64,000 nucleotides of DNA from Claveliimonas intestinigallinarum (GCA_019115145.1 DXED01000019.1:62001-126000), one strand, 5' to 3'. Counted from the stretch's first letter, positions 34,353 to 42,799 are shown. Translations and numbers: made by a program. The notes: a model not told the origin generated them from the sequence alone.

Positions 34353-35674
34353 ATGGTGCCTCCTTTCTCCGACATGCTGCCAAATCTCGCATCGTCAAAA
34401 AGAGAGAGTTGTCTGTAGGTCATGTCATCCGCCCCCTCGGGCAGTCTCTCCTTTACGTTCAGAAGGTTGCGCGCAATATAATCCTCCTCGAGCTTTACCG
34501 GATACATCATCTTCCCGCCGCAGGTCAGGAAGTACAGCGCCCGCTTGAGGACCACACCCATTTTCTTCAGATCCCCAAAGTCCAGCTTCCCGTAACGCCT
34601 GGCCTTCACGATCCTGGCAGCCGACCTGTATCCGATGCCCGGCACCCGGAGAAGGAGCTCATATCCCGCAGTGTTTACCTCCACTGGAAAAACCTCCAGA
34701 TGACGCAGGGCCCAGTTACATTTCGGGTCCAGGAACACATTAAAATTGGGGTCCTTCTCCGTCAGAAGCTCCCCAGCCTGAAACTGGTAGTACCGGAGCA
34801 GGAAATCCGCCTGGTACAGTCGGTGTTCCCGAAGGAGGGGCGGCCCCTCCCCTGTTCTGGCCGGCAGGGAGGTGTCCTCATTTACGGGTACAAAAGCAGA
34901 ATAGAACACCCGCTTTAACCCGAACTTCTTATAGAGAGCCTCTGCCACATGGATGATCTGAAAATCCGTCTCCGGCGTGGCGCCTATGATCATCTGGGTG
35001 CTCTGCCCGGCAGGCACAAATCTCTGGACATTCCGGTACAGCTGGATCTCCTGCCTGTTTTCCTCCATTTTGTTCTGCACAAGCCGCATGGGCGCAAGGA
35101 TCCTCTCTCTTGTCTTGTGGGGCGCAAGGAGGCGCAGTCCCTCTGCTGTAGGCAGTTCCAGATTGACGCTCATCCTGTCCGCCAGAAATCCCAGCCTCTC
35201 CAGCAGTTCCTGGCTGGTGCCGGGAATAGCCTTCACATGGATGTAGCCCTGGAATCGGTATGTTGTCCGCAGCTTATAGAGTGCCGCATAGATAAGCTCC
35301 ATTGTATGATCCGGACTTTTCAGCACACCAGAGCTCAGAAACAGGCCTTCTATGTAATTGCGCCGGTAAAACTCCATCGTCAGCGTACAGATCTCATCCG
35401 GGGTAAAGGAGGCTCTTGGCACATCGTTGCTCCTTCGGTTAATGCAGTATTTGCAGTCATAGATGCACTCATTTGTAAACAGGATCTTCAGCAGGGAAAT
35501 GCATCTCCCATCCGCGGAGAAGCTGTGACATATCCCCGCCTGGGCGCAGCTTCCGATGCCAGTGCCGTCATTGGTGCGCTGGGTCCCGCTGGACGTGCAG
35601 GCCACGTCATATTTGGCCGCGTCAGTCAGTATTTTCAGTTTGTCAGCTATGGATATAGACTGCTGAAGTTCCAT
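34349..35674 (-). CDS. TIGR03916 putative DNA modification/repair radical SAM protein
   Basis: A 441-residue radical SAM enzyme. The cluster-binding motif is in CIYDCKYCINR (about residue 75), and a helix-hairpin-helix near residue 345 (RVPGIGYRSAARIV) suggests DNA binding. An extra Cys is in GIGSCAQAGICHSFS near residue 42. It is the first gene of the two-gene module with TIGR03915. Start at 35674 is used; an ATG at 35680 is equally close to the AGAGGAG site. A promoter with two LexA boxes lies 47-75 bases upstream. Confidence 0.87.
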   Translation of the reverse strand: MELQQSISIADKLKILTDAAKYDVACTSSGTQRTNDGTGIGSCAQAGICHSFSADGRCISLLKILFTNECIYDCKYCINRRSNDVPRASFTPDEICTLTMEFYRRNYIEGLFLSSGVLKSPDHTMELIYAALYKLRTTYRFQGYIHVKAIPGTSQELLERLGFLADRMSVNLELPTAEGLRLLAPHKTRERILAPMRLVQNKMEENRQEIQLYRNVQRFVPAGQSTQMIIGATPETDFQIIHVAEALYKKFGLKRVFYSAFVPVNEDTSLPARTGEGPPLLREHRLYQADFLLRYYQFQAGELLTEKDPNFNVFLDPKCNWALRHLEVFPVEVNTAGYELLLRVPGIGYRSAARIVKARRYGKLDFGDLKKMGVVLKRALYFLTCGGKMMYPVKLEEDYIARNLLNVKERLPEGADDMTYRQLSLFDDARFGSMSEKGGTI

Positions 35675-35700
35675 GATCATACATCTCCTCTTAACAATAT

Positions 35701-35739
35701 AGAACATATGTTCTTATTTCAGTATACAAACGTACGTTC
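35701..35739 (-). promoter_or_regulatory. Two LexA (SOS) boxes at the TIGR03916-TIGR03915 promoter
   Basis: Box 1 AGAACATATGTTCT (35701-35714) is a perfect palindrome with the Gram-positive core GAAC-N4-GTTC. Box 2 at 35728-35739 reads AAACGTACGTTC, one base off the core. Their centres are 26 bp apart. Box 2 sits between the -35 and -10 and box 1 just after the start of transcription, the places where repressor binding blocks a promoter. Confidence 0.85.
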
Positions 35740-35749
35740 TACATGTCAA
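35721..35749 (-). promoter_or_regulatory. Promoter of the TIGR03916-TIGR03915 module
   Basis: Perfect TTGACA (35744-35749), 17-base spacer, TATACT (35721-35726), overlapping LexA box 2. Confidence 0.8.
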
Positions 35750-35813
35750 GAGGCGATAAATATGACTGTCCTTTTCTTTCGGTCCTCTCTTACTGCCATT
35801 ATTTATTTTATGT

Positions 35814-35876
35814 GATACACAATTTCACACCAGTTTGTTCATTTTTCCGCAGTGGATGATACAAAATTACACACCA
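35814..35876. repeat. Pair of 19-bp direct repeats
   Basis: GATACACAATTTCACACCA at 35814-35832 and GATACAAAATTACACACCA at 35858-35876 match at 17 of 19 positions, 44 bases apart, in the gap between the LexA promoter and the palindromic repeat. Confidence 0.6.
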
Positions 35877-35881
35877 ACAAA

Positions 35882-35930
35882 CGTAAATGGGGACGTAACC
35901 CTTTTAAAAAGGGTTACGTCCCCATTTACG
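35882..35930. repeat. Perfect 24-bp inverted repeat (REP/MITE-like)
   Basis: Arms 35882-35905 and 35907-35930 are exact complements around a single A; the arm begins CGTAAATGGGGACGTAACCC. It lies 8 bases past the mrp stop, so it can also act as a transcription stop for mrp. A diverged copy lies at 33463-33498. Confidence 0.85.
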
Positions 35931-35938
35931 CATTTACG

Positions 35939-36769
35939 CTATAATTTATTCACCACGTCCACCAGGTACTGGTTGTCCGCCTCGTAGAACCGTTCTTCTT
36001 CCACGGACTCCGCCAGCTTCGGATCAATAGGCATTTTCCCGAGGACCGGCACACCCAGTTCCCGGGCTGTCTCCTCGATGTGGCTCTCGCCGAACACAGA
36101 AATCTTCTGTCCGCAGTCCGGGCATACGAGATAACTGTAATTTTCCACAATGCCCAGCACCGGGATGTTCATCTGCCGGGCCATGTTGCAGGCCTTGTCC
36201 ACGATCATCTGCACCAGGTCCTGCGGTGAGGTGACGATGACGATACCGTCCACCGGCAGGGACTGGAACACCGTGAGAGGCACGTCCCCGGTTCCGGGAG
36301 GCATGTCCACAAAGAGATAATCCAGCTCCCCCCACATAACATCGGTCCAGAACTGCTTCACCACTCCCGCGATGATGGGACCTCTCCAGATCACCGGGTC
36401 AGACTCATGCTCCAGGAGCAGGTTGACGGACATGACCTTCGTGCCGTCCTTTGCCACGCTGGGGAAGATTCCCTCATCGCTCCCCTTTGCCGTCTCGTGT
36501 ATACCATACATCTTCGGGATGGACGGCCCTGTAATATCCGCATCCAGGATCCCCACGGAAAATCCCTGCTCCCGCATGATCCTTGCCAGGGAGGCCGTCA
36601 CCATGGACTTGCCCACGCCGCCTTTTCCGCTGACCACGGCGATCACTTTATTCACATGAGAAAACGGGTTCGCCGGTTCCCTCATATCCTGGGGCTTGCT
36701 GCCGCAGGAGTCTGCATGGGCGCACCCCGCACAGTCGGAGGGGGAGCACCCGTTTTGCTGCTCTGCCAT
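35939..36769 (-). CDS. Mrp/NBP35-type P-loop ATPase
   Basis: A 276-residue ATPase of the Mrp/ApbC group that carries iron-sulfur clusters to apoproteins. The Walker A VVSGKGGVGKSMVTASLA is at about residues 45-62, DADITGPS and DMPPGTGD follow, and CPDCG near residue 220 is the C-terminal CxxC cluster site. The N-terminus is Cys-rich (CSPSDCAGCAHADSC), a second possible cluster site found in NBP35-like forms. It is the last gene of the alcohol dehydrogenase, cyclodeaminase, RidA, Mrp run. Confidence 0.92.
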   Translation of the reverse strand: MAEQQNGCSPSDCAGCAHADSCGSKPQDMREPANPFSHVNKVIAVVSGKGGVGKSMVTASLARIMREQGFSVGILDADITGPSIPKMYGIHETAKGSDEGIFPSVAKDGTKVMSVNLLLEHESDPVIWRGPIIAGVVKQFWTDVMWGELDYLFVDMPPGTGDVPLTVFQSLPVDGIVIVTSPQDLVQMIVDKACNMARQMNIPVLGIVENYSYLVCPDCGQKISVFGESHIEETARELGVPVLGKMPIDPKLAESVEEERFYEADNQYLVDVVNKL

Positions 36770-36819
36770 TTTTCACTCTACCTCTTTTCTTACTCTTCTG
36801 CCTTCCAGGGCTTTTGTTC

Positions 36820-37197
36820 TTACTCTTCCACTGCCGCGATGACTTCGATCTCACACAGCACATTCTTTGGAAGTGTCTTTACAGCCACACAGCTTCTGGC
36901 TGGTTTGGATGTGAAATATTTTGCATACACCTCGTTAAACGCACCAAAGTCTCCCATGTCTGCCAGGAAGCAGGTTGTCTTGATGACTTTGTCGTAGGTT
37001 GTGCCTGCTGCCGCCAGGAGCTCGCCGATGTTCTTGCACACCTGCTCTGTCTGTCCCACGATGGTATCTGCCTCAACTGCGTCTGTTGCCGGGTTGATGG
37101 CGATCTGTCCTGCCGCGTAGAACACGCCGTTGTAAATGTATCCCTGTGAATACGGTCCAAGTGCTTTTGGTGCTTTCTCTGTCGCTACTAATTTCAT
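36820..37197 (-). CDS. ridA: RidA-family enamine/imine deaminase
   Basis: A 125-residue trimeric-type protein that hydrolyses reactive 2-aminoacrylate-like enamines. GPYSQGYIYNG (residues 17-27), GQIAINPAT, and the Arg in PARSCVAVK plus the closing VLCEIEVIA are family marks. It follows the cyclodeaminase-family gene by only 3 bases, which suits a role in clearing imine or enamine products of that enzyme. Confidence 0.95.
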   Translation of the reverse strand: MKLVATEKAPKALGPYSQGYIYNGVFYAAGQIAINPATDAVEADTIVGQTEQVCKNIGELLAAAGTTYDKVIKTTCFLADMGDFGAFNEVYAKYFTSKPARSCVAVKTLPKNVLCEIEVIAAVEE

Positions 37198-37200
37198 TTC

Positions 37201-38151
37201 TTATCTCTCCTTTGCTTTCTCCAGTAATTTCTGTGCCACACACACGTCAAAAAGACCCATGCCCACAGATTTAAAATATGTGGTTTTCTTTGCGATCTCA
37301 TCTTCGTCAGCCCCGGATGCCAGGAACTTATCCATAAGAACCACTCTGTCCATGGTGAGTCTTCCCTCGGCAAGCGGCTGACTCAGATCGCCGCTCTCCT
37401 CACAGGCATAGGGAAGCTCGATGTACACGTTGTCCACCAGATCCCAGATCACATCCGGTATCTCCCGCATCTGCGGAGTATAGGACCCAATGGCGATGAT
37501 GCATTTTCCTTCCAGCAGCTCCCTGTCATTGGGAAGTACCGGCTCCTCCGATGGGGTGGCGGTGCAGATGATATCGCTGGCCTTCACCAGTTCTTCCACT
37601 GTCTTACATTGTACTACTTCCACCGCCGGATCCGCAATAGTCTTCTTCAGTCTTGCCATGAAATCCGTCAGATCACGGTCGCTGTGGTTCCAGATGTAGA
37701 CGGTCTCAATGTTCCTGGCCGCGCAGGCGTACACAGCCTGGTGGAAGCCCTGTGCTCCAGCGCCTACAATACCTACTGTGCGGGCATCCTTTCTGGACAG
37801 ATGGCGGATCCCCACGCCGCCTACAGCCCCTGTCCTCCATGCCGTCACAGCCTGGCCATCCATGATGGCCAACGGCGCGCCTGTTGTCCTGTCGTTCAGG
37901 ATCACAAGCCCGTCCAGGGAGGGAAGCCCCAGCTTTGCGTTCTCCGGGAAGATGGTCAGCATCTTGGTGCCGATGATGTCTTCCGTGAAGCATGGCATGT
38001 AGATGAGCGTCTTGTTCTCGTGCTCGATCACCGGGCGGGGCGGCATATAGTAGGCGTCCGCCCCGAAGATCCGGTAAGCCTCCTCGATCTGGTCCATGAT
38101 CTCATTTGGGTCCACCAGCTTCTCAACTTCTTCTTTTCCTAAAAAAATCAT
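37201..38151 (-). CDS. Ornithine cyclodeaminase / mu-crystallin family enzyme
   Basis: A 316-residue NAD(P)-dependent protein. The substrate domain has the conserved Arg (PPRPVIEHE) and Lys (GTKMLTIFPEN, about residue 73); the Rossmann motif is GIVGAGAQGFHQ (about residue 127). The family covers ornithine cyclodeaminase, alanine dehydrogenase and ketimine reductases, so the substrate is open. It lies 24 bases after the alcohol dehydrogenase and 3 bases before ridA, in one operon. Confidence 0.9.
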   Translation of the reverse strand: MIFLGKEEVEKLVDPNEIMDQIEEAYRIFGADAYYMPPRPVIEHENKTLIYMPCFTEDIIGTKMLTIFPENAKLGLPSLDGLVILNDRTTGAPLAIMDGQAVTAWRTGAVGGVGIRHLSRKDARTVGIVGAGAQGFHQAVYACAARNIETVYIWNHSDRDLTDFMARLKKTIADPAVEVVQCKTVEELVKASDIICTATPSEEPVLPNDRELLEGKCIIAIGSYTPQMREIPDVIWDLVDNVYIELPYACEESGDLSQPLAEGRLTMDRVVLMDKFLASGADEDEIAKKTTYFKSVGMGLFDVCVAQKLLEKAKER

Positions 38152-38175
38152 ATCGTTTCACCTCTCGTATCTTTC

Positions 38176-39360
38176 TCAGTCATGGTTTGCCGCCCTGTAA
38201 ATCTGGTAGGCGTCCTCCGCATTTATCTTCTTGAATGAGCCCAGCAGGATGGTATCCCCCTTTGTGGCGCTGTCCGCCAGCTTCCGCAGCACCTCGTCCG
38301 GTTGCACGCCTATCTCCAGCTCCCCGATGCAGACGGGCATATGGAGAGACCGAAAGAAATCTTCTGTCGCCTCAATAGCCGCCACAGCCGCCTTCTCCTC
38401 ATCATCCTCAACAATGCCCCATACTTTCTCTCCATACCGGGCAAATCTGGCCGGATCGATCTTGTACACGTACCTTGCCCAGCTTCCCCAGATAGCGGAC
38501 AAGGTTGCACCGTGAGCCACATCAAACATACCGCCGATCTCATGTCCCAGCTTGTGGCAGAGGAAATCCTTTGGCCGTCCAAGACCTGTCAGATTGTTGT
38601 GGGAAATGCTGCCGCACCACATGATCTCGCTCATGGCATCGTAGTCCGTCTGGTCTTCATATGCCTTTTTCCCACAGGTGATCATGGTCCTTAAGAGTCC
38701 CTCTGCGATCTCATCGGTCAGCATGTTGCCGTCCACCGGCGTGAAATACCGCTCCAGCGTATGCATCATGATATCCACGATGCCGCAGGTAAGCTGGTAT
38801 TTCGGCAGGGTGTATGTAAGCTCCGGGTTCATGATGGCAAACTTCGGTCTGTTAAAATCCGTGTTGATTCCCGCCTTTTTGCCGGTCTCCTCGTTGGTGA
38901 TGACAGCGGAGTCACTTGTCTCGCTGCCCGCTGCGGAGATGGTGAGGATGACACCCACCGGCAGAGCCGCCTGCACCTGTCTCTCCCCGGCCCAGTAACT
39001 CCACACGTCCACAGAAGGATCCGCGGCACCGATGGCCACAGCCTTAGCCGTGTCAATAACACTGCCTCCGCCCACAGCAAGGATCAGGTCCGCCCCGAAA
39101 TCCACCGCCATCTTCACGCCCTCCCGGACAAGGCCCAGGCGTGGGTTTGGCTTCACACCGCCCAGCTCCTGGAAGGACACACCTGCGTCCGCAAGCTCCG
39201 CCTTTACCCGGTCCAGGAGACCGCTCTTTTTCACACTTCCTCCCCCGTAGACAATGAGGACTTTATCGCCGCCCCACTTTTTGGCAAGCCTTCCGGCTTC
39301 CTTTTCCGCATCCTTCCCGAACACGATCTCCGTGGGTGCGTACTGCATAAAATTTTTCAT
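38176..39360 (-). CDS. Iron-containing alcohol dehydrogenase (butanol dehydrogenase-like)
   Basis: A 394-residue group III dehydrogenase. GGGSVIDTAKAVAIGA (about residue 95) binds NAD(P), and the iron ligands are in TCGIVDIMMHTLERYF (Asp, His) and CHKLGHEIGGMFDVAHGATLS (two His). BdhA/YqdH-like enzymes reduce aldehydes to alcohols. Start at 39360 is used over 39408 because AAGGAGG lies 9 bases upstream. First gene of a run with the cyclodeaminase, ridA and mrp genes. Confidence 0.92.
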   Translation of the reverse strand: MKNFMQYAPTEIVFGKDAEKEAGRLAKKWGGDKVLIVYGGGSVKKSGLLDRVKAELADAGVSFQELGGVKPNPRLGLVREGVKMAVDFGADLILAVGGGSVIDTAKAVAIGAADPSVDVWSYWAGERQVQAALPVGVILTISAAGSETSDSAVITNEETGKKAGINTDFNRPKFAIMNPELTYTLPKYQLTCGIVDIMMHTLERYFTPVDGNMLTDEIAEGLLRTMITCGKKAYEDQTDYDAMSEIMWCGSISHNNLTGLGRPKDFLCHKLGHEIGGMFDVAHGATLSAIWGSWARYVYKIDPARFARYGEKVWGIVEDDEEKAAVAAIEATEDFFRSLHMPVCIGELEIGVQPDEVLRKLADSATKGDTILLGSFKKINAEDAYQIYRAANHD

Positions 39361-39398
39361 AAAACAAGACCTCCTTACGCTCCAATCGTACTCTAAAG

Positions 39399-39427
39399 AT
39401 TGTAACATAAGGAGGCCTCAAATTCAA
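39399..39427 (-). promoter_or_regulatory. Promoter of the alcohol dehydrogenase operon
   Basis: TTGAAT (39422-39427), 17-base spacer, TACAAT (39399-39404). The -35 overlaps the stop codon of the upstream ABC permease. Confidence 0.55.
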
Positions 39428-40578
39428 TCGGTCTCCCGGTATCTGCTCACCGCCATCCCCACGCCGAAGATGGCCGCCGCAAAGAGAAGCTGCAGTCCCA
39501 GCCCCTGCAGCACCTCCGTTCTCTGGCTGGCCGTGAGGGAGGCCTGCTCTGAGAGGATGTCGTTCACCGCCTCATACCAGTACACGGGCAGGAATGCTGC
39601 AGCCCGCTTCACCCCTGCAGCCATGACGTCCATAGACACAAAGACACCGCAGAGGAAGCACATGCCCAGGGTCACCACATTGACTACACCGTTTACTGTC
39701 TCGGCTCTTTTCACACACATACTCACCACGTAGGCGATGGAGAGACTGACCAGGACCAGGGCGGTCACATTTGCCATATAATAGGGAAGATTTCCGTCTG
39801 ACAGGAAGTCACTTCTGTAGAGGGTGACCGGCAGGATCAGGGAGATCACCCACACAACCGCCCCCAGGACCAGATATCCGGCCATCAGCCCCAGGTTCTG
39901 ACGCAGCCTGGGTACAGGGGATACAAGGAGCCTTCGCCTCACCTCCTCCCTCCTGAAGGCGATCATGATAAAAGCCGCCCCGTAGCACAGGATCGAGAGG
40001 ACCATGTAGGGCAGATACTGAAAGAGAAAGGCGTGGGGCGCCGGCTCTCCCCCGTACCCGCTCTCGTCCAGCATCCGGACAGAGCCGGCCCCGCTCTGGG
40101 CCTGCAGCACAAGGGCGCAGGCCTCCTGGGTCCCGTATCCCGCTGCCAGCATGGCCTTCATCTCCCGAAGCCAGGCGCTGATCTGGCTGTCCACATAGTA
40201 AGCGCTGGTCGTCCCCGGGATTTTGGTCACCTCCAGCTTCTCCTGCCCCGCAAGGCAGGCAGCCTCAAAGTTCTCCGGTATCCTCACCAAATAATAGATG
40301 TCCCTGTAAAACATTTTTTCCTGCAGACCCGTCAGGTCCCCCTCCCACTCCGTCACACGGTGGATCTGTCCCAGGTATTCCTTCAGCCCCTCTGCCGCCG
40401 CTCCCCCGTCCCGGTCCTCCACGGCCACAGGCAGAGAGGTCATCTCAAAGGTATCCGTCCCCTCCTCTCTCAGGGAGAGCTGGACAATAACAGCTATAGT
40501 CACAAAGACAGCCACATACAGGAGCAGCATGTGGAGCTGACGGAGCGCCAGCTTGATAAATCCTCTAAATACTGTCAT
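39424..40578 (-). CDS. ABC-2 type exporter permease (second)
   Basis: A 384-residue membrane protein: one segment near residues 15-35, an extracytoplasmic loop of about 150 residues, then five segments from about 190 to 380. This is the ABC2_membrane_3 layout. Its start overlaps the end of the first permease by 14 bases. With its partner and the ATPase it forms an exporter, probably for a toxic peptide, lipid or drug, given the neighbouring two-component system. Confidence 0.88.
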   Translation of the reverse strand: MTVFRGFIKLALRQLHMLLLYVAVFVTIAVIVQLSLREEGTDTFEMTSLPVAVEDRDGGAAAEGLKEYLGQIHRVTEWEGDLTGLQEKMFYRDIYYLVRIPENFEAACLAGQEKLEVTKIPGTTSAYYVDSQISAWLREMKAMLAAGYGTQEACALVLQAQSGAGSVRMLDESGYGGEPAPHAFLFQYLPYMVLSILCYGAAFIMIAFRREEVRRRLLVSPVPRLRQNLGLMAGYLVLGAVVWVISLILPVTLYRSDFLSDGNLPYYMANVTALVLVSLSIAYVVSMCVKRAETVNGVVNVVTLGMCFLCGVFVSMDVMAAGVKRAAAFLPVYWYEAVNDILSEQASLTASQRTEVLQGLGLQLLFAAAIFGVGMAVSRYRETD

Positions 40579-41698
40579 ACTGTTCCCTCCTCACTGCGGC
40601 GAAGGCCAGGAGGATGCAGAGGATGCTCATGCCTCCCAGGATCGCCATATCCTCCAGCAGTCTGTCATAGTCCTCGTACACCGCCAGGCAGTAGAAGGCG
40701 TCGCTCAGCACTGCCGCAGGGTTGATCCGGTTAAGGACCGGGCAGCGGGTCTCTATGACATATTTCATGTTCCCGAACATAAGCCCTGCCAGGAAGGAGG
40801 GAAACAGGGTCGCACAGACGCAAAGCCCCATCTTGATGGAGAAGGAAAAACGGCTGATGCTCCCTGTCAGGATGCCAATGCCCACCCCGATCAGGGTCCC
40901 CGCAAGGTCCACAAGAAGGACCCATCCCGGGCTGCTGCCAAGGTCCACTCCCAGCACGAGCCATATAAATCCGGTCAGCACCAGCACATTTGCATAGTGG
41001 AGAAGGATCAGCACGGCAAAATCCGCCAGGATCCCCTTCAGCTTGTGCATGGGAGAGACGCTCCGGCGGGCTCCCAGGGCAGACAGGTTGGCCTGCCCGT
41101 CGCAGCACGTCTTGATGCCAAGATAGGCGCCGGACAGGCAGGAGAAGGCGATGAGGGCAAAAAAATACTGCACCCCTGTATTGGTGGTCCTTCCTCCAAG
41201 GCTCACCTCCCGCACCCCGCTCTCCTCGGACGCTTCCAGTGCGGCCGCGGCAGCTCGTTCCACTCCCTCCGGGTGGTCTTTGGCTGCCCGGGCAAGGAGA
41301 TACGCCTGCTGCTCGTACCCCTCCATGAGTTCCCCAAGGATACTCTGTGCAAGCCCGGAACCGTCCACTGTCAGCTCCGGCTCTTCCTTTACGGTGAAGA
41401 CGCCTGTCACATCTCCTTCCCGCAGCGCGGCGAAAGCCTCCTGGCTGTCTTCATACTCTTTTATTTCTATCACGTCCCCGTCCAGGGCTTTGAGGAAGGC
41501 AGAGAAAGGAGGGTTTTCCTCCGTGACCACCACGCCGGCCGGCACAGACTGCATCTTCTCTCCCATGCCATCCCCTGCCGGGTTGCCGAAGGACACGTAG
41601 AAGAGGACCGCCAGGATCAGCGGAAAGGCAAGGGCCCAGAACATAAAGGACTTCTCCCGCACAAGGGTGAGAAATCTGTATTTCAGATAGGTTCCCAT
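40565..41698 (-). CDS. ABC-2 type exporter permease (first)
   Basis: A 377-residue protein with the same layout as its neighbour: a helix at about 20-40, a large loop containing GDVTGVFTVKEEPELTVDG, then about five membrane segments. It starts 1 base after the stop of the ATPase gene and overlaps the next permease, so the three are coupled. Substrate unknown. Confidence 0.88.
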   Translation of the reverse strand: MGTYLKYRFLTLVREKSFMFWALAFPLILAVLFYVSFGNPAGDGMGEKMQSVPAGVVVTEENPPFSAFLKALDGDVIEIKEYEDSQEAFAALREGDVTGVFTVKEEPELTVDGSGLAQSILGELMEGYEQQAYLLARAAKDHPEGVERAAAAALEASEESGVREVSLGGRTTNTGVQYFFALIAFSCLSGAYLGIKTCCDGQANLSALGARRSVSPMHKLKGILADFAVLILLHYANVLVLTGFIWLVLGVDLGSSPGWVLLVDLAGTLIGVGIGILTGSISRFSFSIKMGLCVCATLFPSFLAGLMFGNMKYVIETRCPVLNRINPAAVLSDAFYCLAVYEDYDRLLEDMAILGGMSILCILLAFAAVRREQYDSI

Positions 41699-41699
41699 T

Positions 41700-42665
41700 T
41701 TATCCCTCCTCCTCTTCCTTTCTGTCCCTGAGCCGCTTTCCCGTGATCTCCAGGAACACGTCGTTCAGCGTGGGGGGCTGGGACCAGACCCTCCCGAAGG
41801 GAATGTCCGCCTCCTCCAGCCTGTGCAGAAGCCCTGTCAGGTTGCCCGCCCCCTGGGTGCACTGCACCCGCAGGACTCCCTCCTGGCAGTCTGCCGACAC
41901 CACGCCCGGGAGCAGCCTGACCTCCTCCACCTGCTCTCCTGTCATTCCGCCTGTCTCCACCGTGATGGTCTCCCCGGTGCCGATCATGGCCTTCAGCTCC
42001 TCCTTTGTGCCTGTGGCCAGAATGCGGCCCCGGTCCATGATGGATATCCTGGTGCAGATCTTCTCCACCTCCTCCATGTAATGGGATGTGTAGATGATGG
42101 TGGAGCCCTGCTCATTGAGCTTTTTTATCCCCTCCAGGATGTGATTGCGGCTCTGGGGGTCTACCGCCACCGTGGGCTCATCCATGAGGATCAGCTCCGG
42201 CCGGTGCGAGATGCCACAGGCGATGTTCAGCCTGCGCAGAAGTCCCCCGGAAAGCTTTTTGGGATATTTTTTCAGATGGTCCTCCAGCCCGGTAAAGCGG
42301 ACCGCCTCCTCCACAAGCTGCCTGCGCCGCTTTTTGTCCTTCACATACAGGCTGCAGAAATAGTCGATGTTCTCCCGCACGGTCAGCTCCTCGAAGACGG
42401 CCACATTCTGCATGACCACACCGATCCTCCTCTTGCTCTCATAGCTGTCCGGCTCCATATTTTCTCCGAAGACCCGGATGCTCCCCTTGTCATATCCAAG
42501 GAGAGCCAGAAGGCAGTTGATGGCCGTGGTCTTTCCCGACCCATTTGGCCCCAAAAGGCCGTATATCTCCCCCCTCTTTATTTCCAGATCCAGATGGTCA
42601 AGAGCCAGCACATCCCCATATCTCTTCACCAGATTGTGTATGCTGACAATGGTTTTCTCCTCCAT
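41700..42665 (-). CDS. ABC exporter ATP-binding protein
   Basis: A 321-residue ATPase with Walker A GPNGSGKTT (about residue 38), Walker B LILMDEPTVAVDPQSR, and H-loop IYTSHYMEE. The signature is LSGGLLRRLN instead of the usual LSGGQ/M. The last 90 residues resemble DUF4162, common in drug and bacteriocin exporters of the CcmA/NatA type. First gene of the exporter operon, divergent from the histidine kinase gene. Confidence 0.92.
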   Translation of the reverse strand: MEEKTIVSIHNLVKRYGDVLALDHLDLEIKRGEIYGLLGPNGSGKTTAINCLLALLGYDKGSIRVFGENMEPDSYESKRRIGVVMQNVAVFEELTVRENIDYFCSLYVKDKKRRRQLVEEAVRFTGLEDHLKKYPKKLSGGLLRRLNIACGISHRPELILMDEPTVAVDPQSRNHILEGIKKLNEQGSTIIYTSHYMEEVEKICTRISIMDRGRILATGTKEELKAMIGTGETITVETGGMTGEQVEEVRLLPGVVSADCQEGVLRVQCTQGAGNLTGLLHRLEEADIPFGRVWSQPPTLNDVFLEITGKRLRDRKEEEEG

Positions 42666-42696
42666 ACTGACCTCCCTCTCTTATTTTTGATTTCAC

Positions 42697-42725
42697 TTGT
42701 AGTATAAAAGTTTCCGTCCTATAAT
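42697..42725 (+). promoter_or_regulatory. Promoter of the histidine kinase-response regulator genes
   Basis: TTGTAG (42697-42702), 17-base spacer, perfect TATAAT (42720-42725), with a leader of about 70 bases. Confidence 0.55.
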
Positions 42726-42750
42726 GATAGTGTCACCTGTCAGCAGACCG

Positions 42751-42766
42751 AATGACAATTGTCATT
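42751..42766. promoter_or_regulatory. 16-bp perfect palindrome between exporter and two-component genes
   Basis: AATGACAATTGTCATT reads the same on both strands and lies between the divergent exporter and kinase genes. It is a likely binding site for the linked LuxR-type response regulator. Confidence 0.55.
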
Positions 42767-42799
42767 TTTTATATCCATCAAAAAGAAAGGAGGCCCCTG

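Noticed and set aside
40553..41731. 392-residue plus-strand frame over the ABC permease
   Set aside because: Shadow of a gene with clear membrane segments and coupled neighbours on the other strand.
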